From positions 1-64,000 of the forward strand of contig ADBE01000037.1 of NCBI GenBank assembly GCA_000176735.1: a stretch of DNA of 64,000 nt. The letters are read 5' to 3'. The notes below the pieces were generated by a model. It saw only the letters and a program-made list of their open reading frames with translations, had not been told where the DNA came from and did not search any database. Origin of the DNA: Neisseria polysaccharea ATCC 43768. Lineage in GTDB: Bacteria; Pseudomonadota; Gammaproteobacteria; Burkholderiales; Neisseriaceae. Position 1 is the first letter of the stretch. Each line of letters begins with the position of its first letter. This document shows, one piece after another, positions 1-9,329 of the stretch. The translations under genes and the position numbers were made by a program.

Positions 1-14
1 TTGGTTTATTTTTT

Positions 15-84
15 GGGAAGTAACCCCTTCCAAATCAGGGTAAACAGGGCTGCGCCTTATGTGCAGCCCTGTGTGTTGAAACAT
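15..84 (+). repeat. REP2-like dispersed repeat, copy 1 (partial)
   Basis: The block carries the core shared by four places in the window: a CCCCTTCCAAATCAGGG segment followed by a stem with CTTATGTG and a CCTGTGTGTTGAAACAT end. It lies directly upstream of the AraC-type gene, whose ribosome-binding site begins just after the repeat end. The other copies are at 1631-1674, 26523-26673 and 45977-46115. REP2 repeats of about 60-150 bp upstream of genes are known from meningococci; equating this family with REP2 is from memory. Confidence 0.6.
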
Positions 85-98
85 TGAGGAAGATAACC

Positions 99-947
99 GT
101 GCCGTCAAATTACTTTCATACGCGCGAACGATTGGGTGCTTTAGGCGGCATCGTGCAACATCATACCGCCTTGTACCGCAGCGTGGCGGTATATGAACCG
201 GCTGTGCTTATCGTGCGGCGCGGATGCAAGAAGCTGCGGTGGGCGGGGCGCGAATTGAGGATTGCGGCGGGTGAGGCGGTCGCGTTGGCAGGCGGACAGA
301 CGTTTGACGTCATCAATATTCCCGATTCAGACGGCCTCTATCAGGCGCAATGGATTGCTTTCGAACAGGAAACCGTAGAAAGGTTCGCCGCACAATACGG
401 GACGGTACAGGCAGTGTGCAATGCGGTGAAGCTGCCGCACCCCGGGCGGATGAACGCGGCGTTTGATTATGCGGCTGCAGTACTGGCGGATGAAGAAGTG
501 CCGCACAATGCGGCGGAGGCCGCGCTTTGCGGCGTGTTGGCATGGTTGCAGCATGACGGCATCGGTTTTGCCGTGTACGAAGGCGTCAACCTGGTGCGGC
601 AAATCCGCAAACTGATTACCGCCGATATGGCTGCGGACTGGTCGTCGGCGATGCTGGCACAGCGGCTTAATTGCAGCGAGGCCGCGTTGCGGCGGCGGTT
701 GGCGCGGCAGGACACGAATTTCCGTACGCTGCTGACGGATGTACGCATGATGCGCGCGCTGACGCTGTTGCAGGTTACGCAATGGCCTGTGGCACAGATT
801 GCCGGCGCGGTCGGCTATGACTGCCCGTCCCGTTTCAGCGCGCGCTTCAAAGAGCGGTTCGGTTGCGTACCGTCGGCGGTCCGCTCGGAAGCGGAGCAGG
901 CGGCATATCGGCGCACGGGGCAGGTCAGCGTCGGTGTTCGACCGTGA
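99..947 (+). CDS. AraC/XylS-family transcriptional regulator
   Basis: Cytoplasmic DNA-binding regulator of about 282 residues. The N-terminal half is a cupin-like sensing domain. The C-terminal ~95 residues form the double helix-turn-helix of AraC proteins, with SSAMLAQRLNCSEAALRRRL as the first HTH and QIAGAVGYDCPSRFSARFKE as the second, followed by the usual GCVPSAVR. I chose the GTG at 99 because GAGGAAG sits about 8 nt upstream; an in-frame TTG at 84 has no better signal. The gene lies immediately behind a REP2-like repeat, and its 3' end overlaps the convergent PEBP gene by 23 bp. Gonococci have an AraC-like regulator called MpeR, but I cannot show this is that gene. Its target is unknown. 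Confidence 0.85.
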   Translation: MPSNYFHTRERLGALGGIVQHHTALYRSVAVYEPAVLIVRRGCKKLRWAGRELRIAAGEAVALAGGQTFDVINIPDSDGLYQAQWIAFEQETVERFAAQYGTVQAVCNAVKLPHPGRMNAAFDYAAAVLADEEVPHNAAEAALCGVLAWLQHDGIGFAVYEGVNLVRQIRKLITADMAADWSSAMLAQRLNCSEAALRRRLARQDTNFRTLLTDVRMMRALTLLQVTQWPVAQIAGAVGYDCPSRFSARFKERFGCVPSAVRSEAEQAAYRRTGQVSVGVRP

Positions 948-1482
948 ATTTTGCTTCGCCCAAGCTGTTTGCCTTAGTGAAGAAACCGACCAGCGCGGGT
1001 GTGGATTCGGCGGTGATGTTCGGCAGCTTGGCGACTTTTAGCGCGGTGAGCGTGAATTCGTAGCGGTGTTTCCTGCCTTCGGGCGGACACGCGCCGCCAT
1101 AGCCCGGCGTGCCGAAGTCCGTGCGGGTTTGCAGCGCGCCTTTGGGCAGCCTGCCGCCTTGCGCGGTAATGCCTGCGGGCAGGCGGCGGACATCGGCGGG
1201 AATGTCGGCGACCACCCAGTGCATCCAGCCCAGACCGGTCGGCGCGTCTTTATCGTAAACGGTCAGGACGAAACTTTTTGTCCCTGCGGGCGGATTTTTC
1301 CACGACAGCGCGGGCGAAGCATTGCCGCCCGAACAGCCGAAGCCGTAAGGCGCGCTTAAAAGCTGGTTTTGCGTGAAGCCGCCGTCTTTGGACGGGTTGT
1401 CGAATTGCAGCGTGAATGCGCCCCCGGCAAAGGCAGCGGTTGAAAAAGCCAGCAGTACGGCGGAGAGGATGCGGGTTTGCAT
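925..1482 (-). CDS. YbhB/YbcL-family (PEBP-like) periplasmic protein
   Basis: About 185 residues with a cleavable signal peptide (MQTRILSAVLLAFSTAAFAGG, cleaved near residue 19). The body matches the bacterial Raf-kinase-inhibitor-like/phosphatidylethanolamine-binding fold: early GGNASPALSW, central VYDKDAPTGLGWMHWVVADI, and late YGGACPPEGRKHRYEFTLTA. The biochemical role of bacterial members is not established; they bind small anionic ligands in crystal structures. The start at 1482 was preferred to 1518 because it begins the signal peptide exactly. The gene is convergent with the AraC-type regulator, overlapping its end, and is probably monocistronic. Confidence 0.85.
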   Translation of the reverse strand: MQTRILSAVLLAFSTAAFAGGAFTLQFDNPSKDGGFTQNQLLSAPYGFGCSGGNASPALSWKNPPAGTKSFVLTVYDKDAPTGLGWMHWVVADIPADVRRLPAGITAQGGRLPKGALQTRTDFGTPGYGGACPPEGRKHRYEFTLTALKVAKLPNITAESTPALVGFFTKANSLGEAKFTVEHRR

Positions 1483-1630
1483 AGATGATTCCTTTGCTTG
1501 ATGAATAAGTGGATTCATTATAGGCTGTCAACGGCGGCAGGAATGTGCCGAAACGGTTGGATGATGTGCCGAAATGCGCAAATGCAAAAATCGTGGTTTC
1601 AGGCGACCCTTTGAAGGCCGTCTGAAATTT

Positions 1631-1674
1631 TTCATAGGGCGACGCTTTATGTGTCGTCCTGTGTGTTGAAACAT
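1631..1674 (+). repeat. REP2-like dispersed repeat, copy 2 (right part only)
   Basis: A 44-bp block (CATAGGGCGACGCTTTATGT followed by GTCGTCCTGTGTGTTGAAAC) matches the right-hand end of the longer copies at 26523-26673 and 45977-46115. It lies in the 349-bp gap between the YbhB-like gene and the alkyltransferase. A single GGCCGTCTGAA uptake-type sequence ends just before it. Nothing else is recognisable in this gap. Confidence 0.6.
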
Positions 1675-1831
1675 TCCTTTCCCTGATGCTTTGGAAATAT
1701 CGCATATTTAGGCATTGCCGCAACCCGACCCTCAAGGTTTCCGCCGTAGCCCGTTCCTGCATCAGCGTGCGGGAATGGCGAAAATCGGGGATTTTGCCGT
1801 CAAATCCATGATAGAGATACGGAGCAAACAA

Positions 1832-2584
1832 ATGATTACCCTGCCTTCCTTAAACAATCTGCCGTCAAAATGGGATGAAATCCGCCATTGGCTCGAAACC
1901 CAAGTTTTTGAGTGTGAAGTCATGCCGTATCCCAATCTGACGGAATGCGAAGCCGGGCAGTTCGAGCGGGATTTTTGGGACAATATCGGCTGTGCGCCTG
2001 AAGAATATGTCCGTATCCGCCGCGCCATCCGTCTGCTGGAAGCGAGTTATCCCGACAGTTTGAACGAGCTGGTGTGTGCCGCCATTGCCACGCCTTTGGG
2101 CGAGATGCTGGCGGTGTTCGGCAGTAAAGGCTTGTGTCTGCTGGAGTTTGTCGGACAGAAGCATTTGGAACAGGAAATTGCCGCCGTCCAAAAAGCCTTG
2201 CGCGGACAGTTTGTGTTTCGGGAAGATGAGCGAACGCAACTTCTGCGGCAAGAATTGGATTTGTATTTCCAATGCCGTCTGAAAACCTTTGCCACGCCCT
2301 TGGAAATGATTGGTACGGCGTTTCAAAAACAGGCGTGGGACGCACTTTTGGCGATTCCTTACGGCGAAACGCGCAGTTATAAGGAGCAGGCGCAGCGTTT
2401 GGGCAACCCCAAAGCCGTCCGCGCCGTTGCCGCCGCCAACGGGCAGAACAAAGTGTCCATTCTGATTCCCTGCCACCGCGTCATCGGCAGCGACGGCAAA
2501 CTGACCGGCTACGCAGGCGGGTTGAACCGCAAACAGTTTTTACTGGCTTTGGAACGCGGCGAAGTTCAGACGGCATTGTTTTGA
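1832..2584 (+). CDS. ogt: Methylated-DNA--protein-cysteine S-methyltransferase
   Basis: DNA repair protein of 250 residues that removes alkyl groups from O6 of guanine by transferring them to its own cysteine. The C-terminal alkyltransferase domain is complete: FQKQAWDALLAIPYGETRSY, the RAVAAANGQN DNA-reading helix, and active site IPCHRVIGSDG with the acceptor Cys near residue 214. About 80 N-terminal residues resemble an Ada-like/AraC-type helix region with no metal-binding cysteine cluster, so this is neither a full Ada nor a minimal Ogt. The ATG at 1832 has GGAG at a good distance. The start codon follows a REP2-like repeat by about 160 bp. Confidence 0.85.
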   Translation: MITLPSLNNLPSKWDEIRHWLETQVFECEVMPYPNLTECEAGQFERDFWDNIGCAPEEYVRIRRAIRLLEASYPDSLNELVCAAIATPLGEMLAVFGSKGLCLLEFVGQKHLEQEIAAVQKALRGQFVFREDERTQLLRQELDLYFQCRLKTFATPLEMIGTAFQKQAWDALLAIPYGETRSYKEQAQRLGNPKAVRAVAAANGQNKVSILIPCHRVIGSDGKLTGYAGGLNRKQFLLALERGEVQTALF

Positions 2585-2633
2585 CGGGAGCGGCGGACAA
2601 CGGGGCTTGAGGGGTTCAAGCCCCGTCCGCCTT

Positions 2634-5600
2634 TCAGACGGCATCGGAGGTTTTTTCCGCCCCGGTTTGGCTTTGTGCCGTCTGATACAGGTAAACCGTT
2701 GCCAACGGCGGTACGGTTACGGACAGGGAATTTGGTTTGCCGTGCGACCAAACTTCTTCCGTTTCCAACGTCGCGCCAGCAGAAACGCCGCTGCCTTTGT
2801 AATGCAGACCGTCTGAATTGAGGATTTCGCAGTATCCGCCGGCAGAATTTACGCCGAAACGGTAGCCTTCGCGCACCACAGGCGTGAAGTTGCTGATGAC
2901 GATGACGCGGTTGCCTTCGCGGTCGCGTCGCTCGAAGACGAATACGGAGTTGTCGCCGTCGTCGGCAACCAGCCACTCGAAGCCTTCCGGCCATTGGTCT
3001 AATTGGTAAAGCGGCGCGGTGTCTTTATAGACGCGGTTCAAATCGCGCACGAAGTCTTGTACGCCTTTGTGCCGGCCGCCCTCTTGCTCCAGCAGGAACC
3101 AATCCAGTCCTTCGTTGTAGTTCCACTCTCTGCCTTGCGCGAACTCGTTGCCCATAAACAAGAGTTTTTTACCGGGGAAGCCGTACATAAAGCCGTAGTA
3201 GGCGCGCAGGTTGGCGAATTGCTGCCAACAGTCGCCGGGCATCCGTCCGAGCAGTGAGCGTTTGCCATGCACGACTTCGTCGTGCGACAGGGGCAGCACA
3301 AAGTTTTCGCTGTACTGGTACATCATGCCGAAGGTCATTTTATTGTGGTGGTATTTGCGGTTGATGGGGTCTTCCATCATGTAGCGCAGGGTGTCGTTCA
3401 TCCAGCCCATATTCCATTTGAAGCTGAAGTTCAAACCCTCTTGACGGGTTACGTTGGCAAATGATGTGGATTCTTCGGCAATTTCGGCGGCAGCCGGAAC
3501 TTCCTTTTTCAACATCGTATTGGTGTCGCGCAGGAAAGCGATGGCTTCGAGGTTTTCATGACCGCCGTATTGGTTGGGTATCCACTCGCCGTCTTTGCGT
3601 GAGTAGTTGCGGTAAATCATCGAAGCCACTGCATCCACGCGGATGCCGTCGAAGCCGAAGCGTTCTATCCAATACAGGGCGTTGCCTTGCAGGAAATTTT
3701 TGACTTCGTTCCTGCCGAAGTTATAAATCAGGGTGTTCCAGTCTTGGTGGAAACCTTCGCGGGGGTCGGCGTGTTCGTACAATGCCGTGCCGTCGAATTT
3801 GGCAAGCCCGTGGTCGTCGGTGGGGAAGTGTCCGACCACCCAGTCGAGGATGACACCGATGCCTTCGTCGTGGGCGGCTTTAATCAGGGCGCGCAATTCG
3901 TCGGGCGAACCGAAACGACTGGTCGGCGCATACAATCCGGTCGCCTGATAGCCCCACGAGCCGTCAAACGGATATTCGGAAACGGGCAGGAATTCGATGT
4001 GGGTAAAGCCCATGTCTTTTACGTAGGCGATCAGTTCTTTGGCAAGCTCTTCGTAAGTCAGCCAGAAGTTGTTTTCGGGATTGCGTTTCCACGAACCCAA
4101 ATGCACTTCATAAATGCTGATGGGCGCGTCAACGGCGTTGGCGCGGGCGCGGAAGTCGGGGGCTTCGACTTTTTCCGGCAAACCGCGCACGACAGATGCC
4201 GTATTCGGACGCAACTCCGCACCGAAGGCATACGGGTCGGCTTTTTGCCGCACATTGCCGCCGGCATCGCGGATTTCAAATTTGTAGAGGGCATTGGGTT
4301 TGACTGTCGGAATAAAAATTTCCCAAATGCCGTTGTCGCGGTGGAAACGCATCACATGGCGGCGGCCGTCCCAGTTATTGAATTCTCCGATGACGGAAAC
4401 GCGTTGGGCGTTGGGTGCCCATACGGCAAAGCGTACCCCCTTCACACCGTCCAACTCGGCAAAATGCGCGCCCAAAGTTTCATAAGGGCGCAGGTGTCTG
4501 CCTTCCGCCAACAGCCAAGAATCCATTTCTTTCAATGCCGACGGGAAGCGGTAGGGGTCTTCTTCGCGCACGGGGTTGCCGTTTCCGCCGTAATAGACGT
4601 TCAGCGCGTAATCGGGTGCATTATCGGGCAGTACGGCGACAAAGAATCCGCGCTCATCGATTTTTTCAGACGGCGCAATCAGTCCGCCGCTTTCACGGTC
4701 GACAATATCTACTGCCGAAGCGTCGGGAATCAGCGTGCGCACGACTTCGCCGCCTTCGGCAAGGCGGTGCCGTCCCAAATAGGCGAATACGTCGCCGTGG
4801 GCCGCAAAAAACAGGCTGTCGACCGTGTCGCGTTCGGCTTGGTCGGGTTGGTGGTAGGAAAGGGTTGGGCAGTTCTTTTTCATACGGACTCCGTCAATCA
4901 TGGCAAGTTGGGCGGTCATGGTTCGGCAATCTGCAAAGTCTTCCAGCGCAAGGGGCATTTTGCGCGCCCAGTTGGGATAACCCTCGGCAACGCCCGGCAC
5001 ATTCAGGTTGTCGCCCACGCCCAGCAGGTTTTCCAGTTGCACCGCATACAGCCTGCTGCGGCTCATCGCGGCATATTTGTGGATGGCGGACATCAGCCTT
5101 TCCGTCATTTCAGACGGCATTGTGCTGTCTTTGTCCAAACAGCCGCATTGTTTAAGCTTGTCGAACAGGTCTGCCTTGTCGTGTTCGCGCGCTTCCAATG
5201 TCGTCTGAAAAGTTTCCGCATCGGGAATCGTGCCCAGGCGGAACATCCAATCCAAATCCTTGCCCGTCCAATAACCCGCCAAAGGCGCGACATCGTGCGT
5301 GCTGACGACCGTAATTGCCTGTTCGGGATATTCATCGGGCAATTCAAAGCCGTGCCTGCCTTTGCTGAAATACACGACCTTATAAGAAAACACCTGATAA
5401 CGGTTCAACAAATCACGCACCCGGTCGGGCACCGTCCCCAAATCCTCGCCGATGACGATGCAGCGGTTGCGCCGGCTTTCCAAAGCCAAAATGGCAAACA
5501 TCACGTCCGCGTCGTAATGCACATACGCGCCCAAGTCCGCCGTCTCGCCCGCAACCCACCACAGGCGGTACAAAGCCATTACATGATCGATGCGCAAGAT

Positions 5601-6926
5601 GCCGTAAAGCCGCATATTTTCACGCAACAGCCGGGCGAACTTCTCATAACCCGTGTGCTTCAGCATTATCGGATTGAGCGGCGGCAAATCCCAGTTTTGC
5701 CCCGTCGGGCACAAAGGATCGGGCGGCGCGCCGACAGACATATCCATACAATAATCTTGGCGGTTTAACCAAGTGTCCGCGCCGCCGCGCGCCACGCCGA
5801 CCGCCAAATCGCCGTAAATCCCCAACTTGATGCCGAGTCTGACCGCCGTTTCCTGCACTTTGTACCATTGTTCCGCACAAAGCCATTGCAGCCACATATG
5901 AAAACGGATGTCGTGTCCGTGGTTGGCGGCAAAGTTTTTGACGGCTTCTCCGTCGGGGTCGTGAAACTCGGCAGACCAGGATTGCCAGCCTATGCCGTCG
6001 CAACCGCCGTAATATTGGTCGAGGGCTTCAAACAGCCCGAATCCCGACGGTGCCGCTCCTTTTTCTTCCGTAAATGCGGCAAAAGCCGCACGTTCCTTTT
6101 GGGCGGCTTCGCACGGTTCGGTTTCAAATGCCTGGAATGCCGCCTGCAGAGCTTCACGTTTGAACGCCCAAACCGCCGTGTAGGTTACGGTATCGGTAAT
6201 CCGCAGCGCGGCAATGCGCCGCTGCATTTTTTCTTGGGCAAAACGGTTTTTCAGGGTTTTGCTGTAGGAAAACGCCCCGACTTTTTCCACATCGAGATAA
6301 ATCGGATTGAGCCATTCGCGCGAAGACGGGCTGTACGGGCTGGCAAAGGCAGGCTTGGCACTGAAAAGCGCGTGCAGCGGATTGATGCCGACGAAATCCA
6401 GCTTTTTCTCTGCCGCATAAGCCATCAGGTTCTGCAAATCGGTAAAGTCGCCTATGCCCCAGTTGCGGTGCGAACGCAGGCTGTACAAATGCACCGTCAG
6501 CCCGTTCATTCTTGCGCCGCAGTTTGGTTCGGGCAGCCGGTAAACCGATTGCGGTGCGACAATCAGACGGATTTTTCCGGCAGCGCACGAAAGGGTGTAG
6601 TAGCCGCAGGAAAGATCGGGCAGGGCAAGCCGGTATGTGCCGTGGTCGTCGCGGTCGAGGGGTAAAACCCGATGTGTGCCGTTTTCATCTTCCAAAACGG
6701 TTTCCGTTTCGTCCGACCATGCGGACGGCAGGGTCAGATTTTCGCATCCGTGTTCGCGGGCTGCCAGCGTGTCGAGATAAATGCCGTCTGAAACACCGTC
6801 TTTCTGCAAGGTGTCGGCTATCGTTTCCCATACCTCGGGCGGTGTGGCGCGATATACGCCGTTAATATCGTGAAACCCCAAGCTGATGCCCAAAGCAGAG
6901 GCCTGCTGTTCCGATACGGTATCCAT
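2634..6926 (-). CDS. Fused 4-alpha-glucanotransferase (MalQ) and glycogen branching enzyme (GlgB)
   Basis: A single 1430-residue frame joins two enzymes of alpha-glucan metabolism. Residues ~130-720 are amylomaltase: [33 protein letters not shown] (~445, catalytic Asp) and [10 protein letters not shown] (~495, acid/base Glu). Residues ~835-1430 are a GH13 branching enzyme: CBM48 motif [20 protein letters not shown], nucleophile in [15 protein letters not shown] (~1095), and [15 protein letters not shown] (~1215). The MalQ half would disproportionate maltodextrins and the GlgB half add alpha-1,6 branches. I start at the ATG at 6926; in-frame codons run further upstream into an uptake-sequence hairpin. 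The last codons and the stop (SDAV*) are encoded by an uptake sequence. No glgA, glgC or glgP is seen nearby. Confidence 0.9.
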   Translation of the reverse strand: MDTVSEQQASALGISLGFHDINGVYRATPPEVWETIADTLQKDGVSDGIYLDTLAAREHGCENLTLPSAWSDETETVLEDENGTHRVLPLDRDDHGTYRLALPDLSCGYYTLSCAAGKIRLIVAPQSVYRLPEPNCGARMNGLTVHLYSLRSHRNWGIGDFTDLQNLMAYAAEKKLDFVGINPLHALFSAKPAFASPYSPSSREWLNPIYLDVEKVGAFSYSKTLKNRFAQEKMQRRIAALRITDTVTYTAVWAFKREALQAAFQAFETEPCEAAQKERAAFAAFTEEKGAAPSGFGLFEALDQYYGGCDGIGWQSWSAEFHDPDGEAVKNFAANHGHDIRFHMWLQWLCAEQWYKVQETAVRLGIKLGIYGDLAVGVARGGADTWLNRQDYCMDMSVGAPPDPLCPTGQNWDLPPLNPIMLKHTGYEKFARLLRENMRLYGILRIDHVMALYRLWWVAGETADLGAYVHYDADVMFAILALESRRNRCIVIGEDLGTVPDRVRDLLNRYQVFSYKVVYFSKGRHGFELPDEYPEQAITVVSTHDVAPLAGYWTGKDLDWMFRLGTIPDAETFQTTLEAREHDKADLFDKLKQCGCLDKDSTMPSEMTERLMSAIHKYAAMSRSRLYAVQLENLLGVGDNLNVPGVAEGYPNWARKMPLALEDFADCRTMTAQLAMIDGVRMKKNCPTLSYHQPDQAERDTVDSLFFAAHGDVFAYLGRHRLAEGGEVVRTLIPDASAVDIVDRESGGLIAPSEKIDERGFFVAVLPDNAPDYALNVYYGGNGNPVREEDPYRFPSALKEMDSWLLAEGRHLRPYETLGAHFAELDGVKGVRFAVWAPNAQRVSVIGEFNNWDGRRHVMRFHRDNGIWEIFIPTVKPNALYKFEIRDAGGNVRQKADPYAFGAELRPNTASVVRGLPEKVEAPDFRARANAVDAPISIYEVHLGSWKRNPENNFWLTYEELAKELIAYVKDMGFTHIEFLPVSEYPFDGSWGYQATGLYAPTSRFGSPDELRALIKAAHDEGIGVILDWVVGHFPTDDHGLAKFDGTALYEHADPREGFHQDWNTLIYNFGRNEVKNFLQGNALYWIERFGFDGIRVDAVASMIYRNYSRKDGEWIPNQYGGHENLEAIAFLRDTNTMLKKEVPAAAEIAEESTSFANVTRQEGLNFSFKWNMGWMNDTLRYMMEDPINRKYHHNKMTFGMMYQYSENFVLPLSHDEVVHGKRSLLGRMPGDCWQQFANLRAYYGFMYGFPGKKLLFMGNEFAQGREWNYNEGLDWFLLEQEGGRHKGVQDFVRDLNRVYKDTAPLYQLDQWPEGFEWLVADDGDNSVFVFERRDREGNRVIVISNFTPVVREGYRFGVNSAGGYCEILNSDGLHYKGSGVSAGATLETEEVWSHGKPNSLSVTVPPLATVYLYQTAQSQTGAEKTSDAV

Positions 6927-7043
6927 CTTGTCGTCCTGTCTGTTGTCCGTAATCTCAAGGCGTAATCTTAATATAAATACGGAATGATGACGGCTGTAAT
7001 TGCGTGCAACGGCAGTTTCTTCCATATTGTTTGATTTGAACCA

Positions 7044-7084
7044 ATATGCCGTCTGAAGCCGGTTTTCCCGTTCAGACGGCATAT
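7044..7084. terminator. Inverted uptake-sequence hairpin upstream of malQ-glgB
   Basis: ATATGCCGTCTGAA faces TTCAGACGGCATAT across a 13-nt loop. It stands between the malQ-glgB start and the tRNA-Asn promoter and could end transcripts from either side. Confidence 0.6.
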
Positions 7085-7149
7085 TTGGTTAAATGTCTTT
7101 TCCATTCATATATTTGTAGTTTTGTTACCCGTTTGGACAAAATTAAGGA

Positions 7150-7177
7150 TTGACACATTTTTTCCGGACGCTATAAT
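7150..7177 (+). promoter_or_regulatory. Sigma-70 promoter of tRNA-Asn
   Basis: A perfect TTGACA (7150-7155) and a perfect TATAAT (7172-7177) are separated by 16 bp. The -10 box ends 9 bp before the mature tRNA 5' end. This is the strongest consensus promoter seen in the window, as expected for a stable RNA. Confidence 0.85.
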
Positions 7178-7186
7178 ACGCCCCAT

Positions 7187-7262
7187 TCCCCGATAGCTCA
7201 GTCGGTAGAGCGACGGACTGTTAATCCGCAGGTCCCTGGTTCGAGCCCAGGTCGGGGAGCCA
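7187..7262 (+). tRNA. tRNA-Asn (GTT)
   Basis: A 76-nt cloverleaf with acceptor arms TCCCCGA/TCGGGGA, a D-loop containing AGCTCAGTCGGTAGAGC, anticodon loop CTGTTAA reading Asn codons, TΨC arm GGTTCGAGCC, and an encoded GCCA 3' end. A strong promoter lies directly upstream and a rho-independent terminator at 7271-7298. Confidence 0.97.
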
Positions 7263-7270
7263 GAATTTTG

Positions 7271-7298
7271 AAGCCCGAACTTGAATGTTCGGGCTTTT
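7271..7298 (+). terminator. Rho-independent terminator of tRNA-Asn
   Basis: AAGCCCGAAC pairs with GTTCGGGCTT around a short loop and is followed by a T run. It begins 8 nt after the tRNA CCA end. Confidence 0.85.
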
Positions 7299-7392
7299 TC
7301 ATATTTGCACGTCCGGCGTTCGGAATGCGGCAAGATAGGTTTTCCAACGGTTTCGCGGTAAAATTCTGCCTGTCTGATTTCGGTTTCTTGTT

Positions 7393-8403
7393 ATGTCCAT
7401 CAAAATCCTGATTATTTCCCCCAGTTGGATAGGCGATTGCGTGATGACCCAGCCCTTGTTCCGCCGTTTGAAGGAACTTCACCCCGGTTGCACGATTGAT
7501 GTGTTCGCACCGAAGTGGTCGATGGCGGTGTTTGAGCGTATGCCTGAAGTGAATGAGATTCTTGAAAATCCGTTCGGACACGGTGCGTTGGAGTTGAAAC
7601 GCCGTTGGCGGGTCGGTAGGGATTTGGGACGGCGCGGATACGATCAGGTTATCGTGTTACCGGGTTCTTTGAAATCGGCAATCATCGCGCTGGCAACGGG
7701 TATCGGAAAAAGAACGGGTTATGTCGGCGAAAGCCGTTATTTTCTGTTGAACGATATACGCAGGCTGGATAAGGAACGTCTGCCTTTGATGGTGGATAGA
7801 TATACGGCTCTTGCGCATCAGAGTCAGAAAGATTTTGACGGGTGTTCAGGATTTCCTAAGTTTTCCATTGATGAACGGCAGAGGAAAATTTCTGTCGAAA
7901 CCTTTGGCTTGGATATTGGAAAGCCTGTTTTGGCTTTTTGTCCGGGTGCGGAATTCGGGCCGGCAAAGCGTTGGCCGGCAAAGCATTTTGCCGAGTTGGG
8001 CAAACATTATTCGGCGGCGGGTTGGCAGGTTTGGCTGTTCGGTTCGCAAAAAGATGATGAAATTGCCGAGGAAATCAACCGCCTTTCAGACGGCATATGT
8101 GTGAATTTATGCGGAAAGACCGATTTGTCGCAGGCAATGGATTTGCTGTCGTTGGCAGATACGGTTGTGTGTAACGACAGCGGGCTGATGCACTTGGCGG
8201 CAGCTTTGGGCAGAAAGGTAGTGGCGGTTTACGGTTCTTCCAGCCCGACGCATACGCCGCCTTTGAGCGACAGGGCGAAAATCGTCAGCCTGCACTTGGA
8301 ATGTTCGCCCTGTTTCAAACGTGAATGTCCGTTGGGGCATACCGACTGCCTCAACAGGCTGTATCCCGAGAAGATTGTGCAGGCGGTTGAAGAGGCGGTA
8401 TGA
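7393..8403 (+). CDS. waaF: ADP-heptose--LOS heptosyltransferase II
   Basis: 336-residue GT9-family glycosyltransferase that adds the second L-glycero-D-manno-heptose to the lipooligosaccharide inner core, at the cytoplasmic face of the inner membrane. Visible motifs are the N-terminal ILIISPSWIGDCVMTQPLFR, the donor-site region LAFCPGAEFGPAKRWPAKHF (~175-195), and TVVCNDSGLMHLAAALGRKV with YGSSSPTHTPP (~255-285). Length is normal for RfaF/WaaF. It starts about 130 bp after tRNA-Asn and is followed by smpB after 54 bp with an uptake sequence between them. Confidence 0.95.
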   Translation: MSIKILIISPSWIGDCVMTQPLFRRLKELHPGCTIDVFAPKWSMAVFERMPEVNEILENPFGHGALELKRRWRVGRDLGRRGYDQVIVLPGSLKSAIIALATGIGKRTGYVGESRYFLLNDIRRLDKERLPLMVDRYTALAHQSQKDFDGCSGFPKFSIDERQRKISVETFGLDIGKPVLAFCPGAEFGPAKRWPAKHFAELGKHYSAAGWQVWLFGSQKDDEIAEEINRLSDGICVNLCGKTDLSQAMDLLSLADTVVCNDSGLMHLAAALGRKVVAVYGSSSPTHTPPLSDRAKIVSLHLECSPCFKRECPLGHTDCLNRLYPEKIVQAVEEAV

Positions 8404-8457
8404 TGGGTTCTGTTTTCGGATTTATGCCGTCTGACGGCGGATATTGATAGGATGTTT

Positions 8458-8904
8458 ATGGCTATTGCGAATAATAAAAAAGCATTTCACGATTTTTTCA
8501 TTGAAGACCGGATTGAAGCCGGTTTGGTATTGGAAGGCTGGGAAGTCAAGGCGATCCGTGCTGCACGCGTACAGCTTAAAGAGAGTTATATCTATTGGAA
8601 AAAAGACGCGTTTTATCTGGTCGGTTGCCATATTACCGCGTTGCCCACTGCCTCGACACACATCAAACCTGATGCCGTACGCCCGCGCAAGCTCTTGTTA
8701 AAACAGTCGGAAATCAACAAATTAATCGGAAAAACGGAACGTGCCGGTTACACCATCGTGCCGCTGGATTTGCATTTTTCACGCGGAAAAATCAAGATGG
8801 AAATCGGTTTGGCAAAAGGTAAGAAACAACACGACAAACGCCAGAGTATGAAAGAGGCGGATTGGAAACGTGAAAAACAGCGGTTGATTAAGCATACGCG
8901 CTGA
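8458..8904 (+). CDS. smpB: SsrA-binding protein
   Basis: 148-residue RNA-binding protein that delivers tmRNA to stalled ribosomes. Family features are [20 protein letters not shown] at the N-terminus, [20 protein letters not shown], then [15 protein letters not shown]. The basic C-terminal tail [20 protein letters not shown] enters the decoding centre. I prefer ATG 8458 to ATG 8452 because AGGA lies about 6-8 nt before it and the protein then starts [10 protein letters not shown] as in relatives. tmRNA itself is not in the window. Confidence 0.95.
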   Translation: MAIANNKKAFHDFFIEDRIEAGLVLEGWEVKAIRAARVQLKESYIYWKKDAFYLVGCHITALPTASTHIKPDAVRPRKLLLKQSEINKLIGKTERAGYTIVPLDLHFSRGKIKMEIGLAKGKKQHDKRQSMKEADWKREKQRLIKHTR

Positions 8905-8916
8905 TGGGGGATGCGG

Positions 8917-8947
8917 TTTCAGACGGCATTTGAACAATGCCGTCTGA
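8917..8947. terminator. Inverted uptake-sequence pair after smpB
   Basis: TTTCAGACGGCATT is followed after 5 nt by AATGCCGTCTGAC, an inside-out DUS pair forming a hairpin just past the smpB stop. Confidence 0.6.
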
Positions 8948-9008
8948 CGGTTGTTTAGACAATGGTGTTGAAATACGAAACGGAAAAACAGGGCGGTTGC
9001 CCTGTTTT

Positions 9009-9239
9009 CTATTTGCGTAAAAGATGCGGATGACGGGAAGCGGAAAAACGGAAATGCCCGTCTTTGGCGAAATCGTAAACGTTGCTGACTGCCCTGATAT
9101 GGTGGGGTGGTTCTTTTCCTTGTTTCAGACATTCGCGCGCTATTCTCCGTAATTTCCGGTTGGCAAGACGTTTGTCCTGTTTTTCGCTGACTGCCGTGGT
9201 TATAGGGGAAAAGGGGTGTTTTCTGTAACTTTTACTCAT
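9009..9239 (-). CDS. Small basic conserved hypothetical protein
   Basis: 76 residues, rich in Arg, Lys and His (SEKQDKRLANRKLRRIAREC; ending HFRFSASRHPHLLRK). GGGAGACC at about 8 nt before the ATG is a good ribosome-binding site, and the coding strand has Neisseria-like composition, so I accept it as a gene. Proteins with this pattern (SYRK...ITT...SEKQDK...FAKDG) turn up beside polymorphic-toxin loci in other genera, from memory, but no function is established. It follows the DUF1877 gene on the same strand after 90 bp, so the two may be co-transcribed. Confidence 0.6.
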   Translation of the reverse strand: MSKSYRKHPFSPITTAVSEKQDKRLANRKLRRIARECLKQGKEPPHHIRAVSNVYDFAKDGHFRFSASRHPHLLRK

Positions 9240-9329
9240 GATGGTCTCCCAGGTTGAAATACCTAGGTTTCCTTGAGTGCGATTCCGTACTTTGTCTTCA
9301 TTAAAGTTTCCGTGATGTTTGAAATATAT

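Noticed and set aside
3687-5768. A 693-codon open frame on the plus strand opposite malQ-glgB
   Set aside because: It is antisense to a gene with clear catalytic motifs and its translation resembles no family; GC-rich third positions in the real gene keep the opposite frame open.
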